This document shows positions 46,500-55,735 of a DNA stretch of 64,000 bases, piece after piece (positions within the stretch are counted from its first letter, which is position 1; each line of letters starts with the position of its first letter). This DNA is from Flaveria trinervia (lineage: Eukaryota > Streptophyta > Magnoliopsida > Asterales > Asteraceae), in NCBI GenBank assembly GCA_025506515.1, contig CM046447.1, positions 87,045,852 through 87,109,851 on the forward strand. Direction: 5' to 3'. A program made the translations under genes and the position numbers. A model generated the notes under the pieces. That model did not search any database. It worked only from the letters and a program-made list of their open reading frames with translations, and was not told where the DNA came from.

Positions 46500-47288
46500 T
46501 TTATTTAATAGGAAAACAATATTTATAGTAATATTTATTTTAAAACACTAAATTATTACAAATACATAAATAATAAACCTAAATTATTGTAAATGTAATA
46601 ACATTTCATATTATTTAAATTAGACAAGTTTTCCTCATGTATATTACTTATTCATTTTGTAAGTCTTACTACCTACATGTTAGGTTTATGTGTAGGTAAA
46701 CAATTAAATTTTTTAAAACATATGAAAAAATTGGTTTGATAATACACTGTTGTATGTGAGCAATATATGAATTACCGATTAATATATTAAAGAATTTTGA
46801 TTTGTTGTTTCCGTTTTTGTAATAATGTAGTGTTTTGTGTGTATATATAATATATGCACATATACAATAACATGGTAAAGTAAATAATAAATTTGAGTGA
46901 ATTTACACTTATCTTTGAAAAGTATATTTTGAAAAACATTCTTCCTTGGTCCAAAGTTGAGTTTCCGCAGCTTTACGTACCCTTCTTTTGCATGGAATAA
47001 CAATTATTTCTTTCCTCTTTTTCATGCAAATTTTGGGACATAAGAAAAAAAAAGTTTGAAAAAAGCTACTGCCCGAAAAGACATAAATGTTCTTGTATTG
47101 CAATAAACATGATAAAATTAGGTTCCGGATATATAAACACCCCAAATTTATAAATTAGCATTCGAAAATTTTTATACGGGTCGTATAACCCTATATGTGT
47201 CGTATAGGGGGATCGTATAACCCTATACGAGGCTTATAACTCTATATGTGTCGTATAGAGGGTCGTATACATATGGGGTGTATAGCTC
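46500..47288. other. Intergenic with CGTATA-rich repeats at its end
   Basis: AT-rich without a gene up to about 47170. At 47175-47285 the motif TCGTATAACCCTATA and the related GTGTCGTATAG recur several times with variation, including near-palindromic CGTATAACCCTATACG. It directly precedes the LTR start at 47289. Confidence 0.5.
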
Positions 47289-47585
47289 TGTGACAACCCC
47301 ACTGAATTTTCCTCGTTTTCAGTGTATTCGACGTTATACACCGCATATGAACCCATACGCGGTGTACAAGCGGTGTTGATTTATCTGGGTGGATGTCTCT
47401 TTACTAGAACCCCAAAATTATCATTTTATTATGTAAATAAAATATAATTAAAAACTAATTGATTTGTACAACTATAGATATAATCATAGAATAAGTTCGA
47501 ATCGACGTATTTAATGGTTCATGAACATAAAAACACATCTTGAATAATGAAAACAATATAAACATAAATAGGAAAACTTCACATA

Positions 47586-47990
47586 ATAGTAAGCAAGTTT
47601 TAACAGCGTCTCAATTAGGTCACTTATATTTTTATTTGTTTTAATCAGGTTATTAAAGTTTGAAAAATGTTACAATTGAGTCACTAATACTTTTATTTGT
47701 TCCAATCAAGTTATTAAAATTTTAGCAGTGTTATAATCAGCTCACTATATTTTTTTAATTGTTTAAATAATTCACAAAAAATTAAATTAATTCAATTTTT
47801 TTATAAATATTGTTAATTTTTTTAAAAAACCTTCAACTTTTTAATTTTTTTACAACTTATGAATGACTTAATTAGACCAATCCTGAAACTTTAGTGATCT
47901 GATTAGACCAAAAAATTTACAAGTGACCTGATTGGAACAAATAACTTTACGAGTGACCTAATTAGAACAATTCTAAAACTTGATTACTAT
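47586..47990. mobile_element. Foldback MITE
   Basis: The left end ATAGTAAGCAAGTTTTA and the reversed right end ATAGTAATCAAGTTTTA pair, and the pairing continues into TCAATTAGGTCACTTATA / CTAATTAGGTCACTCGTA. Each arm itself holds repeated units of the type GACCTAATTAGAACA. No target duplication is obvious outside the ends. Confidence 0.65.
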
Positions 47991-48292
47991 TTTACAAAGT
48001 TACCCCTTCATAAATTTATACATACTTTTGTAAGACTAAAATTACATTTTATATATAATAATGGAATATCAAAAATTACGGTTATAGTTAACATAGCAAA
48101 CATCTCTTTGTATATGTAACCTTTCGTGTTTTCCGTTAAATAAATATTAGCATCGTTATGTTCTTGTAAGGACGGTTTATGTCGTTTATGAAACTATGAG
48201 GGTTATTTATCATTGTTTTTTTATTTTTACTTTAATTTATTAATTTAAAGGTTAATAATTAAATTTATTAAGGCTAAACATAAAATAAAAAG

Positions 48293-48340
48293 GATAATAA
48301 TAATAATAATAATAATAATAATATTAATAATAAAATAAGT
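48293..48340. repeat. (TAA)n microsatellite
   Basis: Run of AATAATAAT with one interruption, within the LTR. Confidence 0.85.
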
Positions 48341-49261
48341 TAAAACTCATAATAATAATAATAGAAATAACAACTTATAAAAGTAAATAATTAATAAGCT
48401 ATAAAATAATTAAAACTCAAAGTTAAATAAGTTCAAGGGTCAATTATGCTAAATTAGAAACTTTAAACAAAACCTTCTAGCATAAAATAATAAAAATCAA
48501 ACTATAGGGACCATTTGTGTAAAATTTGTAAAAACCCAAACCAAATCCTCCTCTCTCCCTGTTTTTCCGGTGGAATCCGACCACCCTCTGTCCGAAGTCC
48601 GGCGACCCTAAAACCAGAAAAATCCTTCGATATTTTGACCCCAAACCGTCCCAAATTAAATCGAGAACGCGTTTCGAACTTGAATGCATATTTTAATCGC
48701 ATTTAAACGCCGGTTACAAACTCAATCGATTGAATAACCAAAACCTATTAATCATAAGGGTCGTTCGAACATTGAGAGCTAATAATAATCAAATTAATTC
48801 AACCTAATCGAACGTCTTTTTATCTCTAAACATTTACTACTTTCAATTTCACCTGAAACACACACAAACATCATATTCGATTCTCTTCATCATTGCGACT
48901 GCAACTCTATCAAAATCCATTTCTCGAGCAATTTAATCTGAAATTGATAAAGAACTTAGAATCAAGAACATCATCTGAAGCTATCCACGAGTTTATTTTA
49001 ATTATCATCATCAATTGCTCACCAATCGAACTCAACCACGGTCACGGCTTGTTCTTCATCTATTCATCATCAATCCATCTTTATTCGGGTAAATTGAACA
49101 TATACACATACTCGAAATTACATGGGGAATCAAAGCCCCATGTTTATTTCTGTAATCGTTATTGAATTAATGTTCAATTTGGATTACAACCGTTCTAGGG
49201 TTTATGTGATTTTGGGGTATCTTATTAATTGTGTTTTTTATATAATTTAAAAACCAATACT

Positions 49262-49345
49262 TACCACAGCTGCGAAAGTGGTCTATTGGTTACACACTCA
49301 CATTCCAAGCTTGAGGTTCCAGGTTCCAACCCAGGCACCCTCAAC
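49262..49345 (+). mobile_element. tRNA-related SINE head (or tRNA relic)
   Basis: GTGGTCTATTGGTTA resembles a pol III A box, and GGTTCCAACCC about 38 bases later resembles a B box, with tRNA-like spacing. A T-rich stretch follows. No complete cloverleaf with paired acceptor ends is visible, so a functional tRNA gene is not supported. Confidence 0.35.
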
Positions 49346-50782
49346 ATATTTTTTAGGCTTTTTTAGCTTTTAAAAATTATTGAAAAATTTCTAAAAATTA
49401 TAAAACCAGTTTGTGAACTTTATTTATTTTTAAAGTCACCTAATATTTTTCTGTAAATTTATTACTTTAATACTCAAATAATTCTATAAAATATTTTTAC
49501 AAATGTTATACTTAGTTTTTTATAAAATAGACTTTAAAAATAGATTAAAACATTAAATTATTATTGATCAATATATTATCTTTATTTATAGATTAATCAT
49601 GATGATTATAAAACTTATTTATATTTTATAATTAAACTCCAAAAATCACTATAAAGGACTTAATTTCTTTTAATTTCACAAACCACTATAAAAAATTAAT
49701 TATAGTTTCTTTCATTGAATCAAAATATATAACTATGATTTCAATAGTCAATACTATTTATTTATAAAAACCTCAAATTCTTATCGAAACCTAGTTCACA
49801 TTTAATCGATAATCTTATTATTAAACTTAATATTGTAATATATACGTTTAGGTATCTTGTAAAGGAATTCGTTGGAGCATTGTTTATTTCTTATTACCAC
49901 CTTATATATATACGTCATGTGAGTTCTTCATGCCCCTTTTTACTTTATTTCACACCTTTTGGGGTGAAACATGTTAACTTTATAAACTTACACTTGTAAA
50001 CATCTTGGTACTTATAAATACATATGCAATTTATCTTTACTTTTGTCATGGTTATTTGTAATATTGTGAGTCTTATATGATTATAGACTTATATGTTGAC
50101 AATCATTAACTATTGCTAGCATGACGACGTCATAGATCTATGGGCCTGACAAGCCTATTTGGTGTTAAAGCCGACGTTATTATCGGCTCCTGATAACGTA
50201 TGTTTGTTTATCATGGGAACCAAATACACAGCTAATCGTTATACTTGTAAATGTTATTCTTGGTCAAGGTTTGATTGTAAGTATATGTTTTCTACAAACT
50301 TGCATAATTCGTAACCATTGACATGAATTGGTACTTGTAAACTCATGGAAACTCAACAACTTTCATAGTTGACCATTTGTTTTTAACATGTTTCAGGAAA
50401 TGCATAAGATTGATGATTATCTTTGAAGCATGCATACATCTAGGATTTGGACCTAGAAAAAATGAATAAATTATCTTGAATTTTGGATGTTGAACTTTTG
50501 TTTACTTTGTTTCATTAATGTGGGACCTGGTATTTGACCAAAATACCTAGAGACTAACGTGTAAACCAGATCAAATAGTGCGGAATCCTATTTGATTGGC
50601 GATCCAATCAGTGAGAACACCCGAAGAATGAATCAAGGATTGAAACTAACGTTAGAAATCGATTGGAAATCGATCTAAAGTGTTCTATGAACTTGGAGAA
50701 CGAGTTGGAAGGTTTCTGGACGGCTAGGGTTCGTCTGGAATCGTAATTGATCGAGTCTCCTTATTTTTCACGAATTGAGTTG

Positions 50783-50790
50783 TATTTATA
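50783..50790 (-). promoter_or_regulatory. TATA box of the copia U3 promoter
   Basis: TATAAATA on the minus strand in the context CCTATAAATACAAC. The first palindrome upstream starts 13 nt away (50804). In the other LTR the same place reads one base shorter (TAAAATA, about 63945), which may be a consensus error. Confidence 0.7.
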
Positions 50791-50803
50791 GGTTGGTATT
50801 ATT

Positions 50804-50957
50804 CAATCGTGCGACTGAACCATTAGTTTGGTTCAGTCGTGCGATTGAACCATGCGGTTGATTCATTCGTACGACTGAGTGTTCAGTCATGCGACTGAGC
50901 CAATCTTATGTTACAGTCGTACGACTGATCCAGTCTCCTGGTTCAGTCGTGCGACTG
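50804..50957. repeat. Six phased 14-bp palindromes in the U3 region
   Basis: Consensus CARTCGNNCGAYTG. Copies start at 50804, 50834, 50864, 50884, 50914 and 50944, spaced 30, 30, 20, 30 and 30 bases. All lie upstream of the TATA box on the element strand. Spacing in whole helical turns suggests binding sites for a dimeric protein on one face of the DNA. Palindromic repeats in LTRs are a known trait of Sireviruses; this exact motif is not one I recognise. Confidence 0.85.
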
Positions 50958-51224
50958 AGTCAATCGTGTGAAGTTCTTCATGCTTATGGTTCATTCACAT
51001 GAGCCATTCGCATGAGAACTTCATTAAGTTAAGTTTGAATGTTTTAATTAAAATAACATAGTGTGCAACCATTCAAATAATCATAAACCCAATTAATTCA
51101 GTCACGACTCATTAATGAACTATTAACATTATAACTAACAGACTATCAATATCATTTCATTAATCATACCAAACAAGATCTATTACATCACATATCATGA
51201 TCTAGGGACATACATGTATCAACA

Positions 51225-51238
51225 AACTCCCCTTTGGA
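51225..51238 (-). promoter_or_regulatory. Polypurine tract of the copia element
   Basis: CCAAAGGGGAGTT on the minus strand directly before the LTR start TGTTGATACATG. It primes plus-strand DNA synthesis. Confidence 0.8.
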
Positions 51239-51249
51239 CCTAGATCTCT

Positions 51250-52450
51250 CTAATGTCTTGTTTTCTTCATTACCTCCTCATATTTCTTGTACTTGTCCTC
51301 TTGTGTGACTCCTGCGTGAATATCAAACGCGAAGCAAAGTCGTATAACGTTTTGGAACTGGAGGGCTTGTACAATGTCTTGTGTGTCATAGAACAATGGC
51401 CACTTGTATAATGTATAGACATCATTAGCAGACAAGTTGGTTAGCCACATTGGGTCGAATACCCTGATAGTATCCATTTGGTTCCCTTTATCCAGAACTA
51501 TGACAGCTTCAGCAGTTCTCCAATCATAGAACCCCATTTGAAGTGAGGTGTGAAATCCTTTGTCATTTCCCGAAGTGGGATTCTTGACATTGTGCGCGGA
51601 GGACTCCACTTCAACACAATCTTTGGTTTTCCAGTAATGGTATCCATCTCAGACCTTCTAATATACCTTGTAGGTTGTTGAGGTCTGAAGTTAATCCACC
51701 TGGTGTGGTACTCTTTCTTTAGGGCAGCCTCACACCAGTCTGACATCTTTCTCGGGTCAGCATACAACAGCTTCAATTTGGCCAGCTGGTTGAGCTCAAA
51801 TCCTGGTAGAGTCTTTAGATCATGTGGAAATCTAAAGTACTCTATGCCCTTCTCCCTCTTAACGGCATAAACGTTAAGATCATCAAAATATGCCAATGCT
51901 ATAATCCTGCCTGACACCGTAAGATGTTTCTTGTCGCTGTAGAACTTGGTGTAGGCATCCCTCTTCGGTGCAGCACGTTGGGCTCTGACTTCTTTAAAAC
52001 ATTCAGCCCACTCAGCCTTTCGAATGTCTACGTCATCATTTGAGGCTTGGGCGGTTCCTTCGGTCTTTCCTGTTTCCTGCTCCATCTCGTCTAGTACCTC
52101 AAACATATCACTGACTAGGGACTCACCCAGATTGGGGACCACATTACCCTCGTTGTCAGCGTACTGAGGGTACTCTTCAGCAGCAATATCTTCAACCTCA
52201 ACTTCATCAACGTCATGTAGTTCGTCGTCACTGGTTGAATCAACTGTTGGAGCATCCTTGACAATTTCATCAGGATTTAGTCTGAACATCTCTGCCAGTT
52301 GCTCGTTAGATAGGTCGTGAATTATTTCACCTTCTTCAGGATAACTCACTGACCTTCTGACAATCCCTTGCAGATCAAGAATCATTGTGAGTTGAGACTT
52401 GACCTGTTGAAGGGGAGCAATATCAAACTCATCTCTGTTGTACGTTGGAT
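51250..52450 (-). pseudogene. Copia envelope-position ORF, C-terminal part
   Basis: A frame from the splice acceptor at 52451 (DPTYNRDEFDIAPLQQ) to the stop at 51250, with one frameshift at a four-base G run near 51535 (FKWG then FYDWRTAEAVIVLDKG). Content in order: Asp/Glu-rich stretch (DDELHDVDEVEVEDIAAEEYPQ), then a compact region with LTVSGRIIALAYFDDLNVYAVKREKGIEYFRFPHDLKTLPGFELNQLAKLKLL, and an end with IRVFDPMWLTNLSANDVYTLYKWPLFY. No membrane segment, signal peptide or known enzyme motif is seen. Similar ORFs occur, as I recall, in copia elements of Asteraceae and are unassigned. It is too long and structured to be noise. Confidence 0.65.
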
Positions 52451-52587
52451 CTGTTTGATTTACACATTTCACACTCAAATCATTAGTAATTATCAAACAA
52501 AATGCATTAACTTAATATAAACATTTAGTACATGGTTTTTCAATACAGAATACAAAAGTAAATAAATACATAACATCTACTATTTAC
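52451..52587 (-). other. Putative intron in the envelope-position ORF
   Basis: On the minus strand GTAAATAG starts and CAAACAG ends the 137-nt AT-rich stretch. TACTAAT, a good plant branch point, sits at 52488-52482, about 31-37 bases before the acceptor. Removal joins SREESSIQDK to (N)PTYNRDEF in frame. Without it several stops intervene. Confidence 0.6.
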
Positions 52588-53110
52588 TTTTATCCTGAAT
52601 GCTAGACTCTTCACGTGAAGGTGCAGAAGCAGAAGCTGACTGATCTTGTCTGTTCTTTGTTCTCTTCTCTTGCCCTGGAGCTGAGACAGATTCAGCTGCT
52701 TCTCCTCTTCAGTGTCTTCATCTTCACACCACTCTTCGGTTTTCTCTTCATCAGTATCACTCTCATTATCATCATCATCATCATCATCTTCATTATCTCT
52801 GTCTCCATCCCTTATCTTTAAAGGTTCCTCCTTTGATCCTTTCAATTTCAGCAAAATGGTCCTCTTAGCTTTTTCCAACTCCTCTATTTGCTTACCTGCT
52901 GCGACACTTTGAGCTCGGAGTTGGTCCATCTAAGTGTTCTGAGCAGCCAATTGCTGGGCCTGCTCTTCAATTACTCGATCCTGCTCTGCAATTTTATGCG
53001 ATTGTGCAGCAGTCAGGTCGGTAAGCTGGCGGATCTGAGTTGTCTTTTCCTCATCAGCCGCCAGCAATCGCAACACCATTCTGTTTAACGCGACAACTGT
53101 TCCTCTACCC
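52588..53110 (-). pseudogene. Copia envelope-position ORF, coiled-coil and acidic middle part
   Basis: From about 53095: VALNRMVLRLLAADEEKTTQIRQLTDLTAAQSHKIAEQDRVIEEQAQQLAAQNT, a TAG at about 52930 (likely CAG to TAG), then MDQLRAQSVAAGKQIEELEKAKRTILLKLK, all heptad-like. An acidic run (DNEDDDDDDDNESDTDEEKTEEW) coded by a (GAT)n tract follows, after which the better frame is shifted and reads SAPGQEKRTKNRQDQSASASAPSREESSIQDK. The frame change falls in or after the GAT repeat. It links the N-terminal and C-terminal parts into one protein. Confidence 0.6.
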
Positions 53111-53203
53111 CGATTGGAGGTAGAGGAGATCTATAGGTGTGTGAGGGATAGGCTGAGGGCTCGGTTTGGTGGCTAGTGGTGGTGGTGGTGGTGGTGAATC
53201 GGC

Positions 53204-54631
53204 TCAGGTCGGGATGATAGTGGTGGTGAGTGTGGGGTGAATGATGTAGTGGTGGCTGGATCTGTCTTGTTGGTCGGTCTGGTGTGTGCTGCGGTTGCTG
53301 TGGGGGAATGTATGGTGGGTGATGGTGGTGTCTGAAGAGGTGGTAGTGGTGTAAGGTATGGTGGATGTGGTGGAAGTGGTGGATGTGGTAGTGATAAAGG
53401 TTACCCTACGCTTCTTCTTAGGTTTTTGCCCATGGGGTTGAGCCATCCGTTTTCTCCTCGTTCCCTTCGAGGTGGATGCTCCCCCTACAATCCCACCTGA
53501 GGACCCTGGAGCATAAGTTGGGTCAGTTTCTGTATCTCCGGAGCCTCTCGGTTGTTCACCAACAACCCTTAACCCATGTTCTGTGGGAACAACTTTCCTT
53601 CCCACAGTTCGGGTCAGTGGCTCCTCATCAGATTCATCCTCATCCTCCTCGTTAAGAACAAAATCTTGATGAAATCCCGCTGACTCAGTTACTTCAGCAG
53701 ATGAGACAGACACAGAGTGAACAGAATCAGACACAGTGCCTCTGGGTGGAATAGCATCATCCCCACTGTCATCCTCATCTGAGTCAAGAGTGGGTAGGGC
53801 TATCTGTTCCACCTCAGAGTCACTGTCCTCGTGACGCCACTTTCTCTTTTTCGGTGCAACATAGTCCTCTGTGGCAAGATGACCGAACAACCTCCTGACC
53901 GGAGGCTTCACTGGCTTTCCCCGGTATACTTTCATCCTTCCCAGGGTAGTGTCATCCATTACCTCCAATACCACCGAATCCTCCTGTTCTTTTGGCAGGG
54001 AAGGAAGCTTCTGATCTATTAGCATTTGCATAAACCGTGGGTAAATACAGAAGGCTTCCTTTCCTTTCCCCTCGATGTTCTCCACCAGATAGGTGAAGAT
54101 CATCTTAGAGAAGCTGAACGGATGGTTCAGCACCAACGCAACGTATGCGTTTTGCATCTGATCCGACAGCTCATCAAACCCACCTTTTCTTGAAGCCATG
54201 CACTTGAGCAGCACGTGTGCAAGGTACCTAAACTGAGGACAGATGTTACTCTTGTTGAGTACCCCTGAATTGATGTCCCCAGAGTATTTGGCTCTGAGAA
54301 AACATCCTCTGACAGTGAGGGGGTGTAGACGGGTTGGGCAGTCACCCCTCCCCCAATTGAAGTACAATCCTTAAATCTTCCTCAGAAACGGTAATATCCT
54401 CGCCAAATATGGTACTTCTTATGCAGTGAGGTTCCGATGATCTATCAACTGTAGCGCCTTCCGAAGGCTTGTTGAATGGATCGTATATGGGTGCAAGGGG
54501 TAGAGATGGCATGCGCAATCCGTGATCTCAATAGAAACGTGATAATCCAAGAGAATTCTGCAGTTTCTGGATGTTAAGTCCAGATGGGCACATATATTAT
54601 GCTTTGTGCTCATAGTCCATCTACTTGCCAT
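53204..54631 (-). pseudogene. Copia envelope-position ORF, N-terminal part with nuclear-type signals
   Basis: Begins at ATG 54631-54629 (MASRWTMSTKHN) directly behind a splice acceptor. After frame changes near 54510 and 54355 it continues (EDLRIVLQLG, then CPTRLHPLTVRGCFLRAKYSG..NICPQFRYLAHVLLKCMASRKGGFDELSDQMQNAYVALVLNHPFSFSKMIF..YPRFMQMLIDQKLPSL). Downstream are two basic clusters, APKKRKWRHE and KPKKKRRV (about 53425-53400), like monopartite nuclear localisation signals, with acidic and Ser-rich stretches around them and a Thr/His-rich tail. No hydrophobic membrane segment is visible, so 'envelope' refers to position only. Related proteins exist in Asteraceae copia elements as far as I recall; function unknown. 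Confidence 0.7.
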
Positions 54632-54660
54632 CTGTTACACAAAGATAGTAAACATTAGTA
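54632..54660 (-). promoter_or_regulatory. Splice acceptor and branch point immediately before the envelope-position ATG
   Basis: On the minus strand TACTAATGTTTACTATC...GTGTAACAG is followed directly by ATGGCAAG. TACTAAT lies at 54660-54654 and AG at 54633-54632. A branch point about 20-25 bases before AG and an ATG right after it suggest a spliced mRNA that starts translation at once. Confidence 0.6.
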
Positions 54661-54705
54661 CCATTTACTAAGAAAGCAATAAACTCATTAAGCTTGAAGA
54701 ACATC

Positions 54706-54975
54706 TTTCTGTCATGCGATTGAAATTGTGCGACTGAGTTCAACAGTGCGATTGAACCGTGCGAAAGGGTTCAGTCGTACGATTGAATGGTACGAATGGG
54801 GTTCAGTCGTGCGATTGACCCTATACGTATCTCAGAGTGTGCGATTGGGCTCCTACGCATATACCTTCATGCGGTTACCTCAGTCATGCGACTGAACTTC
54901 ATACGCATGGTTCAGCCATGCGTATGGGCAGTTTGAGCCCTTCAGTCGTGCGACTGAAGTTCATCTGGCTGTCCA
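54706..54975. repeat. Degenerate palindrome array (second)
   Basis: Many variants of CARTCGNNCGAYTG and their half sites (GTGCGATTGA, CGTACGATTGAA, CAGTCGTGCGACTGAA). It lies just upstream of the splice acceptor of the envelope-position ORF. Spacing is irregular. Confidence 0.75.
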
Positions 54976-55217
54976 TTCACATGAAGACCAACTGTGCGAT
55001 TCACATTTTCAGTTTCACCGATTGTTTGTTTTACACCTCTATATCTAGTTCATTGGACTCGCCATCTCGTCACTAATGACCTATTAAATTTAATTTTAAC
55101 ATTTAGCTTAGTTTATGTAGGTTATTAGGGCATTTTTCAATCCTATCAATGTTTCATTCGAATAACCCCAAATTGGACTCAAAATCTTCTGATTTCTACA
55201 AGATTGAACTGCAATGT

Positions 55218-55220
55218 ACC
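55218..55220 (-). promoter_or_regulatory. Candidate splice donor of the envelope-position transcript
   Basis: AATAAAG followed by GTACAT on the minus strand, about 140 bases downstream of the TATA-like box at 55359-55366. With the acceptor at 54632 it would define a 588-nt leader intron. Other GT sites are possible; this one is chosen for the AAG/GTA context. Confidence 0.3.
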
Positions 55221-55358
55221 TTTATTCTTGTCAATCGAAAGTCAGAAGATGAAATGCAATGTGAACAACTATCTCTAGAGATTTTGGCAGAGTAACGGTA
55301 AAGAAAGCGATTTGAGTGCGATTGGGAGTGATGAGTGAGATGCGATCGACTGAGGCCC

Positions 55359-55366
55359 TTTAAATA
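55359..55366 (-). promoter_or_regulatory. Candidate internal TATA box
   Basis: TATTTAAA on the minus strand in GTCAGTATTTAAAGGGCC, followed by a pyrimidine-rich CATCTCACTCATCACTCCC suited to a start site. The first palindrome upstream (CAATCGGCCGACTG) starts at 55380, leaving 13 nt between box and palindrome, exactly as in the LTR. Confidence 0.45.
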
Positions 55367-55379
55367 CTGACCCTAATTT

Positions 55380-55735
55380 CAATCGGCCGACTGGCCTCAT
55401 TCGCTCAGTTCATTCGGGCGACTGAGGTTCAGTCGTGCGATTGGTCCAGTCGGTCGCTTTCAGTCGGCCGACTGAGTCTCAGTCGGTCAACTTTATTCGC
55501 ATCTCAATTAACCGACTAAGTCTCAGTCGGTTGACTGACTCATTCGCACCCTGTCATTCGGTCGAAGGATCATTCTTAAACACCATTCGGTTGAATGACT
55601 CAATTTCATGTCCAGTCGTGCGAATGGGATCCATTCGCATGGTTGGTCCATATTCATGGTCCAATCGTGCGAATGGGATCCATTCGTATGGTTGGTCCAT
55701 ATTCATGGTCCAATCGTGCGAATGGGTCACACTTG
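55380..55735. repeat. Palindrome array (third) upstream of the internal TATA
   Basis: Copies of CARTCGNNCGAYTG include 55380, 55411, 55430, 55461 (CAGTCGGCCGACTG, perfect), 55524 and 55584. The last part, about 55613-55730, is a 49-bp tandem duplication whose units contain two motif variants each (C at 55621, 55670 and 55719). Confidence 0.85.

Larger units (their letters stand above)
47289..50518 (+). mobile_element. Gypsy-type LTR, interrupted by the copia element
   Basis: Starts TGTGACAACCCCACTG. Its right part (49910-50518) is related to the solo LTR at 28802-31100, in the opposite orientation. It breaks off exactly where the copia LTR begins (50519), so its end should lie beyond the window. 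Inside are a foldback MITE (47586-47990), a (TAA)n run and a tRNA-like piece (49262-49345). Whether it is a solo LTR or part of a full element cannot be decided here. The left boundary is chosen by the TGTGACA terminus only. Confidence 0.6.
50519..51224 (-). repeat. Copia 3' LTR
   Basis: 706 bp. In element orientation it starts TGTTGATACATG and should end CCCAACA; here the end has CCCACA. It holds the palindrome array, a TATA box and the R/U5 part. The first 315 bases match the other LTR at 63686-64000. Confidence 0.9.

Noticed and set aside
49262..49345. Functional tRNA gene
   Set aside because: A-box and B-box-like strings exist, but no complete acceptor and anticodon stems could be formed by eye; a SINE head is more likely.
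50804..50957. Regular palindromic repeats could suggest a CRISPR array
   Set aside because: The repeats are only 14 bp, the spacers are partly repeats themselves, and the context is a plant LTR promoter. No cas genes are present.
53204..54631. True retroviral envelope gene
   Set aside because: No signal peptide, cleavage site or membrane segment is seen; basic NLS-like clusters and acidic runs argue against a membrane protein.
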